Assembly: GCA_947561395.2 (NCBI GenBank)
Contig: OX387184.1
Coordinates: 15,666,205-15,730,204 of the forward strand
DNA: 64,000 bases
Direction of reading: 5' to 3'
Origin: Buxus sempervirens
Lineage: Eukaryota; Streptophyta; Magnoliopsida; Buxales; Buxaceae
Part shown: one piece after another, positions 21,584-31,787 of the stretch
Numbering within the stretch: the stretch's first letter is position 1
Layout: every line of letters begins with the position of its first letter
The notes under the pieces: generated by a model
Database searches by the model: none
The model's input: only the letters and a program-made list of their open reading frames with translations
Told to the model about the DNA's origin: nothing
Position numbers and translations under genes: made by a program

Positions 21584-24264
21584 CTACTCCTGTGCAGGAT
21601 CATCCCCGCATCCTCGGCTGCGTCCACCTCTACGGCGTCTCCCCCAAAGGGCTCGGCCTCTAGAGTATGCAAGAATCCGCTCGGCCGCATGGCGAGGATG
21701 CCGACCCACCACCTGCTGAAGATGATACTCCAAGCAATAATCCTCGAGATCCGGGGGAGGAGCAGGAGTAGAATCGGGGGAAGAAGCCTCGGGCTCAGCA
21801 GCAACCGGCCCAACTGGGCCCTCATCCAAAGCATCCTCTGCTCCCGCAGCTCCAGAAGGCCCAGCATCAGCAGCAGAGGGGCCAGGATCAGAAATAGCTG
21901 AGTCCACAGAAAAGAGAAAAATCAGAAGATTCAGATATAAGGAAGAATAAAAGAGGAGAATGAAAAGAAGATCATACCAGGAATGTCTGCAGAAGGAGCA
22001 GGGGGATCCGGCTCGTCAGGATCAGCAGCTGGGACATCCACAGGATCAGAGGCCCGAGCAGGAGATGGGTCAGGAATCAGGAAATCATGCTCAAAGAAGG
22101 CATCCTGATCATGGACCGGGCCCTGCACAAGTCAAACAAGCATATCAGAATAGCAGAAACAGGAAAATAATGAAAGAAATGAACATATGAGAAGGCCAGA
22201 TACCTGTCTAGACTGGAGCTCAGCAACTAGGGCCTCCAGCTCCCTGATCCGGGCATCCCGCTGGGCCACGACCGCATCGTGCTCCGCGATCATATCATCG
22301 ATCGCAGCCCGCTGGCTCTCGAACCGGTCCCGAATGGAGTTCAGCTCGTGTACCTGCCAATAAGAACGGAAGCATGGTCAGAAAGGCATAAGGAAGGAAA
22401 AGAGGATAAAAATGGGAAGAGTACAAGGCTTACCGTGTCCTCATGGATCCGGATACGGATCCCGCCAATCTCAGTCACCCCAGCACGAGTGGGTCGATCC
22501 ATCAAGCATCCGATAGACACCCGCTGGAACCACTCGTCATAATCTCCAGCTACTGTAAGCCCCTCCACATCCAAGAAGTGATCGAACTGATCAATATCAA
22601 AGCCCGGGAGGAGTGTGTCGGGACCCACAGCAGGAGGAGGGACGGGGATGCGAAGAGCGCCAGTGTGCTGGTAGTACAGGCGCTCTCCCAAGTACATCAC
22701 CCTACCAAGCCTCCCAAGGAAGCACTGGTAAGGCTGACGTCGGAGATCTCTCTCAAAAGCATCCTGTACTGCCATCTCACGGGCAACTCCGACATCCACG
22801 TCATCTGGACGGGATAGAATGAGCTGCAAAGAAGCAAAGTGGTCAGATACAGTCAAGATACAGGAAAGAAAATAAAAGAAAAAAATAGAGGACTTACATC
22901 AGATCGGCGTGCACGGTCTAAGTGCACCCGGGCAGTGCGAGGCTGGCTCCTATCGGCATCTCGAACCTGGGCCGACCATCGCAGGGCCACAGGAAAATCT
23001 GCAACCTCAGGAACTGGAGAGGAGCGGAAGAAGGTCATATAGGTGTACATGAACACCTGGCAAAAGAAAAATCAGTCAAGAAAAGATAAAGCCTAATGAA
23101 TTAAACCAGACAGATGAATGCAATACCTGTAGAATCTGCCAGAAGAACCGGCTGCTGACTCCATCACCTCTCGGAGATGCTAAGCCCCGAACTGCTCGGC
23201 ACAGCCCGGCCAAGATGTTCCCACAAATGAGCCGACCCCATGCTAGCTGGCGGGTCTGATGGAGATCTCTCAAAGCGTCCAAAAAGAGCGGACTGACACC
23301 AGTAGTATCCTCCGGGAAGAAGCAGCTCCCCAGCATCAGCAAGAATACGTGCCGGAAGATAGGAATAAATGCAGCATCATCCACAGCCACAGTCCTATGT
23401 CTCCCCTCGAAATGTCGAGCCAGACTCTCCCGCAGCCAGCTAATGGAGAGCCGGCCGCTCCGCCTATCCCAAGCAGTAGGTGGCAGGGCCTGATATCCCA
23501 GGAGAAGTCCCATATCCTCCGCAGAAGGCCGCTCCAAGACGATGGTCCGCCCCGTCAGAGGAATGCCAGTAATCATCACAAAATCGGAGGGGCGGATCCC
23601 CAACTCCACGTCCGGCAAATGAAATGACTGCGTCTCGGGGAAATATCTCTCCATCATGGCAAAAATAAGCGGACGGTCGGCTCTGAACGATGGAATACTG
23701 AGGAAGTGATCCAGGTGGCACCTCCCAAACTCCCGCCTGAGTGCTGGAGAAAGTGCCCGTGCCAACTCGCTGAATCTCCCCCAGCTGCCGCGCAAGTGGG
23801 AAGAGTAGTAGGGAAGCGGCACATCGGCCCTGATGCACATAGAAGGATGGCTATCCAAGCCATGGAGGAGCTCTGTATCATGAACAGAAGCCCTCAACTC
23901 CTCAGAGACCCCTGCCAGAGCTACAGCAACCCCCTCTGGAGCCATATCTCTGGCTCTGCCTCGGCCTCTACCACGGCCTCTCTCGCCCTCAGGGGCCTGA
24001 TCCTGAACTCTGCCTCTGCCTCTGCCTCGACCCCGAGCCGGTGCAACCACGGGCTAAATTTCAAAGAGAAAGGTGTGAAGATTGATGTAGGAAGAGAATG
24101 AAGAAAGGAAAATTTTGAAAGCCTACCTCAGCAGAGCTCTCCCTGGAGACATCCAATGGCTCAGACAAGGTAGCACTGGAGCTCGCCTCTGTCCGAGCCC
24201 GCGAACTAGAGGGCTGATCAGCAGGGTCAGCCTCCTCTCTAACTCGGGAACGACTCCTAGCCAT
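21584..24264 (-). CDS. Antisense gene 2 of the Tat element: plant mobile domain protein, multi-intron
   Basis: On the minus strand from an ATG at 24264 (MARSRSRVREEADP) to a stop near 21594. About seven coding stretches are separated by short introns with GT...AG edges. In order: a Ser/Arg-rich start; an RG-rich tract (GRGRGRGR); a plant mobile domain at about 23.9-23.1 kb (FVMITGIPLTGRTIV, FIPIFRHVFLLMLGSCFF, WGRLICGNILAGLCRAVRG); further helical parts; a coiled coil (DARIRELEALVAELQSRQ); and an acidic Pro/Asp-rich tail. PMD proteins include nuclear MAIN/MAIL1, and PMDs are known in Mutator-like and gypsy elements. A nuclear role is inferred. No obvious decay was seen. The next gene downstream is antisense gene 1 at 19394-21106, with its own promoter. 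Confidence 0.82.
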
Positions 24265-25426
24265 CTACATACAGCAGGGAAGCGTCCTATGAGATCTAAT
24301 CCTACTTTGCTTTGAATCTAAATTCAGTTTAAATTTATCAGGAATTCTACTTGGTTTTGATCTAGATTCATTGCACATTTGTTAGGAATAATACTTGGCT
24401 TTTGGGTCTAGATTCAGTTCGTAGGACCTTGGTCTCTTCAAAGCTATTGCCAAGAATTCTAACTTAATTTTGTGGTCTGTTGCAGGTCAAGTGTTTCTGG
24501 AAAAATTTGAGACAGATGCAAAAGATCATAATAAGTGGCTCTCCAGACACAAGCTGGTCTCAAGAATCATCAAGGATTACCAAGAAAAAAATCAATTGCA
24601 AGAAAAGAAATGCCACATGATCAAAAAGTGGCCATCAAAGCTGAAAGGAGCTAATGGCAGTACAATGTCAGTAATTCAGAGAAAATATCAAGGTGATCAT
24701 GCAAAGAGAAGTCAAGAACCGGTCATGGACAGACAGAGCATCACATTATTCAGAATAGATTGAAAAAAAAAATCCAAGCATACACCAGCAGTCTAATTAT
24801 AGCAAATGGGACCAAGTTCAGAGCATGCAACCGGGAAATTCAACATACAGTCAAGAAAATTGGCATGCAATCAGCAGGATACCATCAGAGGAAACCATGG
24901 TGATCAAATATTGCCGCATAAAGTCCAAAAAGTCCAGAATCAACAGAGCAATCAGACCAAGGATCCAATGGCAAATGAGCATCTCAAGCATGATCACGAA
25001 GCAATCAAAAGCAATTGACAACAATTCACGAAATGAAAAAGTGGGAATTCGGCTTGGGCTAAAAAAGAACAGGTCGATTGAAGCATGCCAAGCTGTGATC
25101 ATTGTTTGATTAGCAATAAGAAAAAAGGAACCTGATTGGAGGTAAAGGAATCGGATTGGTCGCCGGAGGAGGATGGTTCAGATCCAAAAGTCGCCGAGCT
25201 CGCCGGAAATCAGATGCCAAGCTAGGGCTCGGCCACTGTTGTGAAGGAAGAATCTCCGAAATCAGCACGTCGCCGGAGCTAAGAGACTCGCCGGAGGTCG
25301 CCGGAACTGATAAAGTTCGTCGGAGAAGGTAGGAGGATCGTCGGGCGTCGAAGCAAAGAAGGAGGGAGCCGGTCTGAGTAATCGGAGCAAGAAGAAAAGA
25401 AGAGGAAAAGTCGCGGTCGCGCGCGA

Positions 25427-25435
25427 CTTATAAAA
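25427..25435 (-). promoter_or_regulatory. TATA box of antisense gene 2
   Basis: TTTTATAAG on the minus strand, 8 bp below the first dyad of the array at 25443-25505. It lies in a locally GC-rich segment. Inferred from sequence and position. Confidence 0.55.
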
Positions 25436-25442
25436 CCTGCGG

Positions 25443-25505
25443 GATCCGGATACTCAGACCGGATACCCGCAGACCCTTGATTATCCGGATACACTTACCG
25501 GATAC
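25443..25505. promoter_or_regulatory. Dyad array at the antisense gene 2 promoter: 2 units, 39-bp period
   Basis: Two units begin at 25443 (first base G instead of T) and 25482, exactly 39 bp apart, each ending CCGGATAC. As for antisense gene 1, the array abuts a minus-strand TATA box. Confidence 0.9.
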
Positions 25506-26056
25506 CAAAGAAAAAAAAAGAAAAAAAATAGAAAAAAGCAGAAAAAATAGAAAAAATAAAGGAAAAAAACAGAAAAGAATAGAAAAAAATGAAAAAAAAA
25601 AAGAAAAAAGAAAAAAAAAAAAGAAAAAAAAGAGAAAAGAAAAAAAAGAAAAAAGAGAAGAGCAAAATTGTGCTACAATTTCTATTTTCTAAAAATCCTA
25701 TTTTTGTCTTGAAATCCACCTCACAGCCACAAGAGCTCTGTGGAATTTGGGACAACCTTGGGAAATGTGCCTGGTCAAAAGGATGATATCCACTCAATTT
25801 TCAACTTGGTTTGATAAAAAAAATCAGTTTTTCAAAAATCCTATTTTTGGGCTTAAAATCCACTTCACAGCCACAAAGGGCTCGGTGGAATTTAAGAACT
25901 CTTGGAGAGATGCCCCCTTAAAGTGAGGGCCTTTTGGCAAATCTCCACTCAAAAATGGTTTTCTACCGAAATTGAATTGAACCGAGCAAATCATGCTCAA
26001 GGGAATGCAATTTGGGCTTGTCTACTCTTTGCAGCTCACTGCTTCGCAGCTCCCAC

Positions 26057-26069
26057 AAAGAGGGGCAGT
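26057..26069 (+). other. Polypurine tract of the Tat element
   Basis: AAAGAGGGGCAGT lies directly before the 3' LTR start. This is the expected plus-strand priming site. Confidence 0.85.
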
Positions 26070-28330
26070 TGTAGACACCCCAAATTGCATAAACAATCAT
26101 CAAAAATCATTATCTCCTGGAAAGCCAGCACAGAATTTGAAGAAAATAAATTTTTGCCTGTATCCGGATACAAATGCTCCTCCCCTTATCCGGATGGTCG
26201 TACCGGATACGTGTGAGCCTTAGCGTATCCGGTACCATGTACCGGATACCTTAAGGCCCTTTGTTATCCGGTCTGATGTACCGGATACCGTAAGTTTGCT
26301 CAAAATTAGGGTTTTCCGAGAGCTTTTCACTTTTACCATCATGTCCCTCATTAAATGAGGGGAAATCGCGGAAATAACCTTAGGGTATAGGTTTGAGGGG
26401 TTCTAGACATTAAGTTGTGTCTACCAATGACCTTAGCCCTTGCCTATAAATAGGAGCCTCCTCCTTGAGCAAAAGGCACACAACTCTTGTTTTGAATTCT
26501 CGCAAAGAAGAACTCCAAGAGAAGAAGAAAACCGCTGTGGAATCGCCTCCAGCACTCAGGTAAGCCTCAACTTTTCTTTTTATTTTCTGTCTTTACATTC
26601 CTAGATCTAGATCTCTTCTTCTACCTTTCTGTAGTGTAAAGCCTTGTTTGTATGTGTGGAAATCCTTCCCCGGCTCAAAGTATCTCAAGACTCCCCTAGC
26701 CGTAAAACGTGAAGGCGGATCTAGGAGAAACGAGACTGGGGATTGACCCTAGTGCTAGAACCTATGTAGCGTAAGGCCTTTTTGATTGATTGTAAACCGT
26801 TCCATATTCAAAGTACCCTTGATTATCTTAAAGAGAACAGAGGGAAACGATAATGGAACGGAACCCTAGGCTATGCTAGAACCTATTTTGTTGAATATAT
26901 GCATGTTGTATTGATCTTGCTTGGTTTTACACTCTTGCACATACATATCACTATTTTGGCGGGGTAGGCTCATATTTGGGGTTTATTGCATTTATTGTGA
27001 TAAATCTCAAATAAATGGCCTCAATCAATTCTGAAATGCTTTTCGGATGATTTTAAAGTATTTGTGTTCATCTTGCACGAATTTCATTTTTATCAATTTT
27101 CGGACTTGGTTTTACTCAAAAGTGGCTTAGCTTGACAGCACCTGTACCCCTACTTCGGACGTCCGTAACTTCATCATCCGGATGAATTTTGGGGCGATTC
27201 CAGAACCATGGGAAAGGTGAGGCTGTCTAGTTTATGTCCACCAAATTTCATGAATTTCTGTCTAGCCGATTTTTGACACTTCTCTGTCGAAGTTAAGTGG
27301 ACAGTTCAGGTCCAAGTACAGAACTTGTCACTTCGACGGACCGCCATGTGTTCGTTTTAAGTCCGATTCGAGTGGTTTTTATTTCTGAGTACTCCTTTTT
27401 GAGTCTATTTTCAAATCCAGTTGGTTTCATAATTTTTGAATTCCATTTGAATTATTGGTAGCCGATTTACTCAGAACTGCTCATTTGCATTTTTCTGGGT
27501 AAATCTGTGATCTTCGGGGCCTGTTCGGGGCACCACCCAAGGCACACCCGAAGGGATTTTTGTATGAGGCTAGTTTCTATGGAAAGATGGCCATACAAAC
27601 TTCAATCACACCAAATTTCGTGGACTTTTATGTAGTGGATTTTCCTAGACAATTTTCCAAAGTTGCCCACTTACCACTTTTAAAAATCCCCAGCAGCAAC
27701 TTCAAAGGAGCATAACTCCTAGATTTTTCATCGGAATGAAATGAAATTTTGTACTAGACTCTTGTCTACCCTAATCTTTCAAATGGATTTGGTTTGGGTC
27801 AATTTAGAATCGGATTTGAATGATTTCAAGGCAAATGGTATACTTTTTACCAAATTTTCCGAATTTGATTTAACTTGGTTTTGAGCAATTTGTGCTTTGA
27901 TTTCCATCTTTTGAGATATTCCAGAAATGATATTGACATAAGAGAGGATCTAAAATCCATTTAGATCTTCATGTGAAAATATCATACATTAATCCTTTTT
28001 CAAGGTTTTCTATGATTTTTAGCAAGCTTTCTTACTTTATTTTTTGCATGAACATACACTTGGCAACCACTTCGTGTGGATGAATGGGGGTGCCTAACAC
28101 CTTCCCCCGTTCATAATCTAATCCCCTTACCCATCTCTGGACTTGATTTTCAAGTAGGGTTATTTTTCCCCTAGAATTTGTCTTTTGGCTATTTTTGCCT
28201 TACTTTTGAACTCTTTGGTGTCCATTCTCACCCCAAAATCATGAATGGTGGCGACTCTCCCAATTTTTGCGTTGAGCCCGTGTGTTGACGGAGGGACGAT
28301 CACTCCGGTGATTTTTTCCCATGTCTCACA
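26070..28330 (+). repeat. 3' LTR of the Tat element
   Basis: Pairs with 5640-7913. It is 2261 bp, exactly 13 bp shorter. By eye the rest matches throughout, so the insertion is young. It ends CATGTCTCACA, followed by the duplication gtaag. Confidence 0.96.
26161..26288. promoter_or_regulatory. Dyad array in the 3' LTR
   Basis: Counterpart of 5731-5871. Three full 39-bp units and a shortened first unit are present. The LTR length difference lies between repeated half-sites, as expected for slippage or recombination in such an array. Confidence 0.9.
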
Positions 28331-28724
28331 GTAAGCTACCACCGCTAAAGGTAAAAGCGAGAATTTTTCAAATTTAATTCAGTTTTAGAGGCGATAATCA
28401 ACCGCTGGTAAAAGTCATCTCTACAGATACTAGTCGAGTCTCTTCTTCTTCAACTCGTCTCTTCTTTCTCTCTTGACAAACACTCTTCTTCAACTTGTCT
28501 TTCTCTCTTGGAAATCTAACTAAAGGTATGTTTTGTTTAACTCTATCTTTGCATTTCTTCTTTCCCCCATCATCTCTATCTACTTTTCTTCCTTAAAACT
28601 CTACTCTTTCACTAACCTTTTGATCTTTCTCTCTCTACAGATTTCATCCCTCCTTTTTTTTGTCTCAAGCTTTTGGTACGGAGAATGACCTCCAAGGTGG
28701 TAGGAGTAATGGATGTGAATTTGT

Positions 28725-28739
28725 TCTCTCTCTCCCTCT

Positions 28740-28780
<41 letters not shown>
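28725..28780. repeat. CT-rich microsatellite
   Basis: A (CT)n run with an internal C10 patch inside the right arm of the CACTA derivative. Nearby CT-rich DNA (28420-28640) resembles plant 5' leader sequence but no gene is recognised. Confidence 0.85.
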
Positions 28781-28781
<1 letters not shown>

Positions 28782-29123
28782 AATTTTCGTTTGTATGCTG
28801 CTGTCTGGCGACTGCCCAACGACAGCAGCAAAATTTTTTTTATTTTTTAATATTGCTTTTGGCGGCGGTTGTTCTTGTCGGTAAAAGCCACTTTGTTATT
28901 TTTAAAAGCATATTTACCAATGGTTGTTACTGTCAGTAAAGGTGAAAAGGACTTAATTGAAAATATTTTTTAGTAGCGGTAGCTTCTTCTACCGCCTCTA
29001 TAACCTTTAGCGACATTAGTGTCTAGAGTGGTAGGTCTTACCGCCGGTAATGCCTTTGCCGGCAGTAATTGAGTTTTTACCGGCAGTAGCCTACCATTGG
29101 TAAAATTAGTTTTTTTTGTAGTG

Positions 29124-29517
29124 ATACCTACCATCTGTTGTTAGGGAAATTCTAATCTCTACTTGACAATTGGTCCTTGTCTCGGCACGAGGCTTTTTAA
29201 TATTTTCGTATCTCCTGTCTCTCTCTAAATCTAGATCTAGAACAACAAAAAGTCCTATCTTTGATGACTCTAAAGCTCATATGTTTATGCTTTCTTTGAA
29301 TGCTAAAACCAATTGTTTTAGCATACTCATTATAGAACTTATAAGGTCCATCTTCTGACTCAAACTCCATTCCAACTTTTGGCTCGAAGTCACTTTTGCT
29401 AATTTCTTCCATTTCTACGTTTTGCTTGCCCCATTCTTCAGTTGATTCCATTCCTATCTCCACATTGAATTCCATTTCTCTACCAAGATGTTGCCTAATA
29501 AATCTTAAAACTGTCAC
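29124..29517 (-). pseudogene. FAR1-like gene, N-terminal part
   Basis: Minus-strand coding with VGMEFESEDGPYKFYNEYAK, IGFSIQRKHKHMSFRVIKD and RTFCCSR, the start of a FAR1 DNA-binding domain, after an acidic lead (EIGMESTEEWGKQNVEMEE). A methionine near 29475 is a plausible start; the frame is open to 29517. At 29124 it meets the CACTA right end. Reading across the ata duplication to 4890 restores DGRYVVYKFEAVHNHEL, so the CACTA insertion split one gene. A frame change after RTFCCSR adds to the decay. Host FRS gene or MULE transposase; see 4100-4890. Confidence 0.85.
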
Positions 29518-30035
29518 AAAATTGCATGGCAGCTGAATGGCACGTTAAAACTTGTACAACATCCTCAAGAAGAACTCCAAACTTTAAAAATAAACAAATA
29601 AATAAAATCACCCCAACTGCATGAAAGTTGAGAGTGTTTCATGATCAAACTCATATTTGAGGAAAATAATAAATAAAATTTTATTTCATAAATAGTTTAA
29701 ACAGACCACTCTAAGATGTATTTTGCCAAATTACAGAAATCCTAAAAAAAAATCTTGCCAAATTAAAGCAATCCTAAAATATGAAATTAAATCCTTCAAT
29801 TACAGTAGAGAATCAAAATGCCCCACCCGTTCCTAGCCAAAATGATAAAAAACTTTTCCCCCAAAATATTAGCCACCCTTACAAACAATAAAACAAACCG
29901 AATAAGAAACATAATCAAGATGATTGACAAGACAAACCTTGATTTGCGTTGTCCTAATGGTGTTCTCTTCACGAAAGTCTGACCAATGAAGACGATGGAT
30001 TCCTTGAAACCTGTGTAGCCATATTTCTCTGTTGG
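29518..30035. other. Intergenic DNA with no clear content
   Basis: AT-rich region upstream of the FAR1-like gene and before the globulin fragment. No promoter or repeat could be supported. Confidence 0.4.
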
Positions 30036-30245
30036 ATGGTTTATATCGCTGCGGCTGGAAATCAACAGCAACAACAAGAGTCCAAGACAAGATTGCGTGA
30101 AGCCAAGCAATGCTGTCTTTGTCAGATTAGGGCCAGCCAACCTTCTCAAAGTATCCAGTCAGAGGGAGGCGTGATCGAGCTCTGGAATGAGTATGACGAA
30201 CAGTTCCAATGCGCTGGAGTTGCTGCACTGAGGAAAAAATTCAAC
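30036..30245 (+). pseudogene. 11S globulin (legumin-type) exon-1 fragment
   Basis: The frame carries QCCLCQIRASQPSQSIQSEG, GGVIELWNEYDEQF and QCAGVAALRK. This matches the start of 11S seed globulins, where an early Cys and the Cys in QFxCAGV form the intrachain disulfide, and a short poly-Q precedes them. Upstream residues (VAIFLCWMVYIAAAG) look like a worn signal peptide. Homology fades after AALRKKFNLD and no cupin barrel follows, so it is a truncated relic of a gene that is normally about 480 residues long. Seed storage is the family role; no function is expected here. Confidence 0.7.
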
Positions 30246-30345
30246 CTAGATCGCAGCTTTCGTCTTGCCTCTCTCGACAAGGGCTTTGTTTTAGAGCCTG
30301 AAATTTCTTTTCCCGCTTGTTTGCTGTTAGCGGCAATTCAGTTCC

Positions 30346-30503
30346 TGTAGTGGCTCTATTTGCAGCCCTTAAATGAAGCCTCCACAAGATGCAAACACGT
30401 GTCCTGTGGATGCAAACACGCAACTAATAGTTTTCAGCCACAAGACACATGTTTGCATCCTGTGGAGGCTTCACTTAAGGATTGCAGATAAAGCCACTAC
30501 ACG
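30346..30503. repeat. Foldback (long hairpin) repeat
   Basis: Arms of about 64 bp, from TGTAGTGGCT at 30346 and ending AGCCACTACA near 30503, pair with few mismatches around a loop of about 28 bp. No clear target duplication. It could be a MITE-like foldback or a small-RNA hairpin. Confidence 0.75.
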
Positions 30504-30825
30504 AAGTGATCCGTGTTAACGGAAGCCTAAAATGCCTAAAACAGAGACTTTAATCCCTCTCTCGTGACGTGGCGGGTTGAGACACGCGGCATTAAATTAT
30601 TGTAGCAGCAGTAGCCACTGCAGTGCAACGCGACAGACGATTTCAACCCTGAAAATAAGGTAGATGACATGGATTACGCATTAACTTCTCTTCCAAAAAC
30701 AACAGAAATCATCAATAGGTTCCTTATTTCCATTAAAAAAAAGAAGAAGAAAAATCAATAGGTTCCTTATTTTATTGCCCAAAGAGTTCTTTCTCTTTTT
30801 TTGGAAAATTTGGATATTTTAATGG
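30504..30825. other. Intergenic DNA with diverged similarity to 36180-36300
   Basis: Contains GCAACGCGACAGACGATTTC, comparable to the sequence near 36245-36270 (ATAACGCGGCAGATGATGTC). This suggests an old local duplication. No gene. Confidence 0.35.
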
Positions 30826-31155
30826 GGAATTATTGGTAGAATAGCTTTGATGCACAGTTAGCTAAGGGTTTCATGAACAAGGTTAAGGACCTACCAGTTA
30901 TACAACACCATCAGTCCGCTATCAACAACAATTCATAGTGCCATGTATAATTATCAGAAAATAGTTCATTTCTTAATCTTTCAGCAGCAATGTGCATGTA
31001 GGAATGTAAGAAATTAGATTAATGTCGAACCCAGAAGCCTCGCCACCCCATACACAATCCCGAATTTAATTTCCACTAGGCTATTCAACACAGTATAACC
31101 AAGAAATAGATATTACCTTTGGGATTTTACCAACACAGAGTGTAGTTTGAACTTC
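30826..31155. repeat. Duplicated segment, copy 1
   Basis: Shares long blocks with 40799-41350: TAGAATAGCTTTGATGCA, AACAAGGTTAAGGACCTAC, AGCCTCGCCACCCCATACAC and AATAGATATTACCTTTGGGA. The order is conserved, with some intervening length differences. The two copies flank the peroxidase region. Confidence 0.85.
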
Positions 31156-31272
31156 GATCTCAACCAAATATGAAGGCATTATTTATAGTTGTATGTCTTA
31201 CTCATCAAAGACATACTCTAACACCAAGGGGCTAGTTGAGTTTTGATTGCTTTTATTTGATATATTTACAAG

Positions 31273-31609
31273 TAGCGTTTATAGTTTCGGCGGCACACCA
31301 ATTTCATTTTTTTTCAAGTAACGATGCGTTTCGAAAGGAGAAAATTCTTTAGTTGCATCGCTGGCGATTTTTTTGCGGCATGCCGAGCGAAATGGGTCGA
31401 AACGGGTGAAATAGGCGATAAAGAGAAAAAAAATTGATTTTTTTTTAAATTTTCATTAGCAACTTTTAGCGTTGTGCCGGCGAAATTTCGACAGAATAAA
31501 AAAAAATCAATTTTTCCAGCTTTTTACCTTCTTGATTTTTCCGACGTTTCCGGCATGCCGATTTTTTCATAAATTGACAAGCCCATTGGCACCGAAACTC
31601 AAAATCTTG
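31273..31609. mobile_element. Small hAT-like MITE
   Basis: Flanked by the 8-bp duplication tttacaag (31265-31272 and 31610-31617). Ends share a weak inverted GTTTCGG(C/T)G motif. The paralogous segment at 63260-63300 lacks this insert and reads straight through TTTACAAGAC, which supports an insertion of about 337 bp. Confidence 0.75.
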
Positions 31610-31787
31610 TTTACAAGACTTTGGATATTTAAACTTTAATTCCACGACTTTCACCCAATCATAAAAATAGAAAACAGCTGACGTCTATAATTCCGTATAC
31701 TTTAAGTGTCGGTATTCCACATCGTTTCAAAACACCAAGGCTAAGGGTCTATAATTTCACAGACTTTTGAGTCTCGGTATTCCACAT

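Larger units (their letters stand above)
24265..26056. other. Upstream region of antisense gene 2 and 3' untranslated zone of the element
   Basis: About 1.1 kb separates the probable antisense promoter (25427-25505) from the ATG at 24264, so a long leader or a leader intron is likely. From 25505 to 25670 the plus strand is almost pure A/G. From 25689 and 25838 two diverged tandem units (about 149 bp) share AAAATCCTATTTTTG and ACAGCCACAA. No sense coding potential. Confidence 0.5.
5640..28330 (+). mobile_element. Tat/Ogre-type Ty3/gypsy LTR retrotransposon, near full length
   Basis: A 22,691-bp element bounded by 5-bp duplications gtaag (5635-5639 and 28331-28335). Order: 5' LTR, primer-binding site, 3.1-kb leader with a dyad array and minisatellite, gag-pro, pol (RT, RNase H, second RNase H, integrase), two antisense genes, polypurine tract, 3' LTR. 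Size, gag type, dual RNase H and the order RT-RH-second RH-INT place it in the Tat lineage, close to Ogre. I saw no extra sense ORF before gag. The LTRs look the same apart from one 13-bp length difference (2274 against 2261 bp), so insertion is very recent. Structurally it looks nearly whole, with about one break in pol. Inserted into the CACTA derivative. Confidence 0.96.
4891..29123. mobile_element. CACTA-type DNA transposon, non-autonomous, with a nested LTR element
   Basis: The left end CACTACAAAACTAA and right end TTTTTTTTGTAGTG form the CACTA inverted termini. The 3-bp duplication ata flanks it (4888-4890 and 29124-29126). Subterminal DNA on both sides (4920-5639 and 28336-29115) is crowded with short repeats of the type TTTTACCGGCGGTA in both orientations, as expected for transposase-binding regions. 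Without the nested Tat element it is about 1.5 kb and encodes no transposase. The right arm includes a CT-rich stretch (about 28420-28780) that may be captured gene leader sequence. It inserted into the FAR1-like gene and was later hit at gtaag (5635-5639) by the Tat element. Confidence 0.88.

Noticed and set aside
25477-25692. Lys/Glu-rich frame in the A/G tract
   Set aside because: Low-complexity purine run; any frame through it codes for Lys/Glu/Arg.
28673-28939. Open frame through the CT microsatellite as a gene
   Set aside because: Driven by (CT)n repeats and subterminal CACTA DNA, with no domain.
29796-30149. Minus-strand frames opposite the globulin fragment
   Set aside because: Shadow frames of the plus-strand globulin relic and AT-rich flank.
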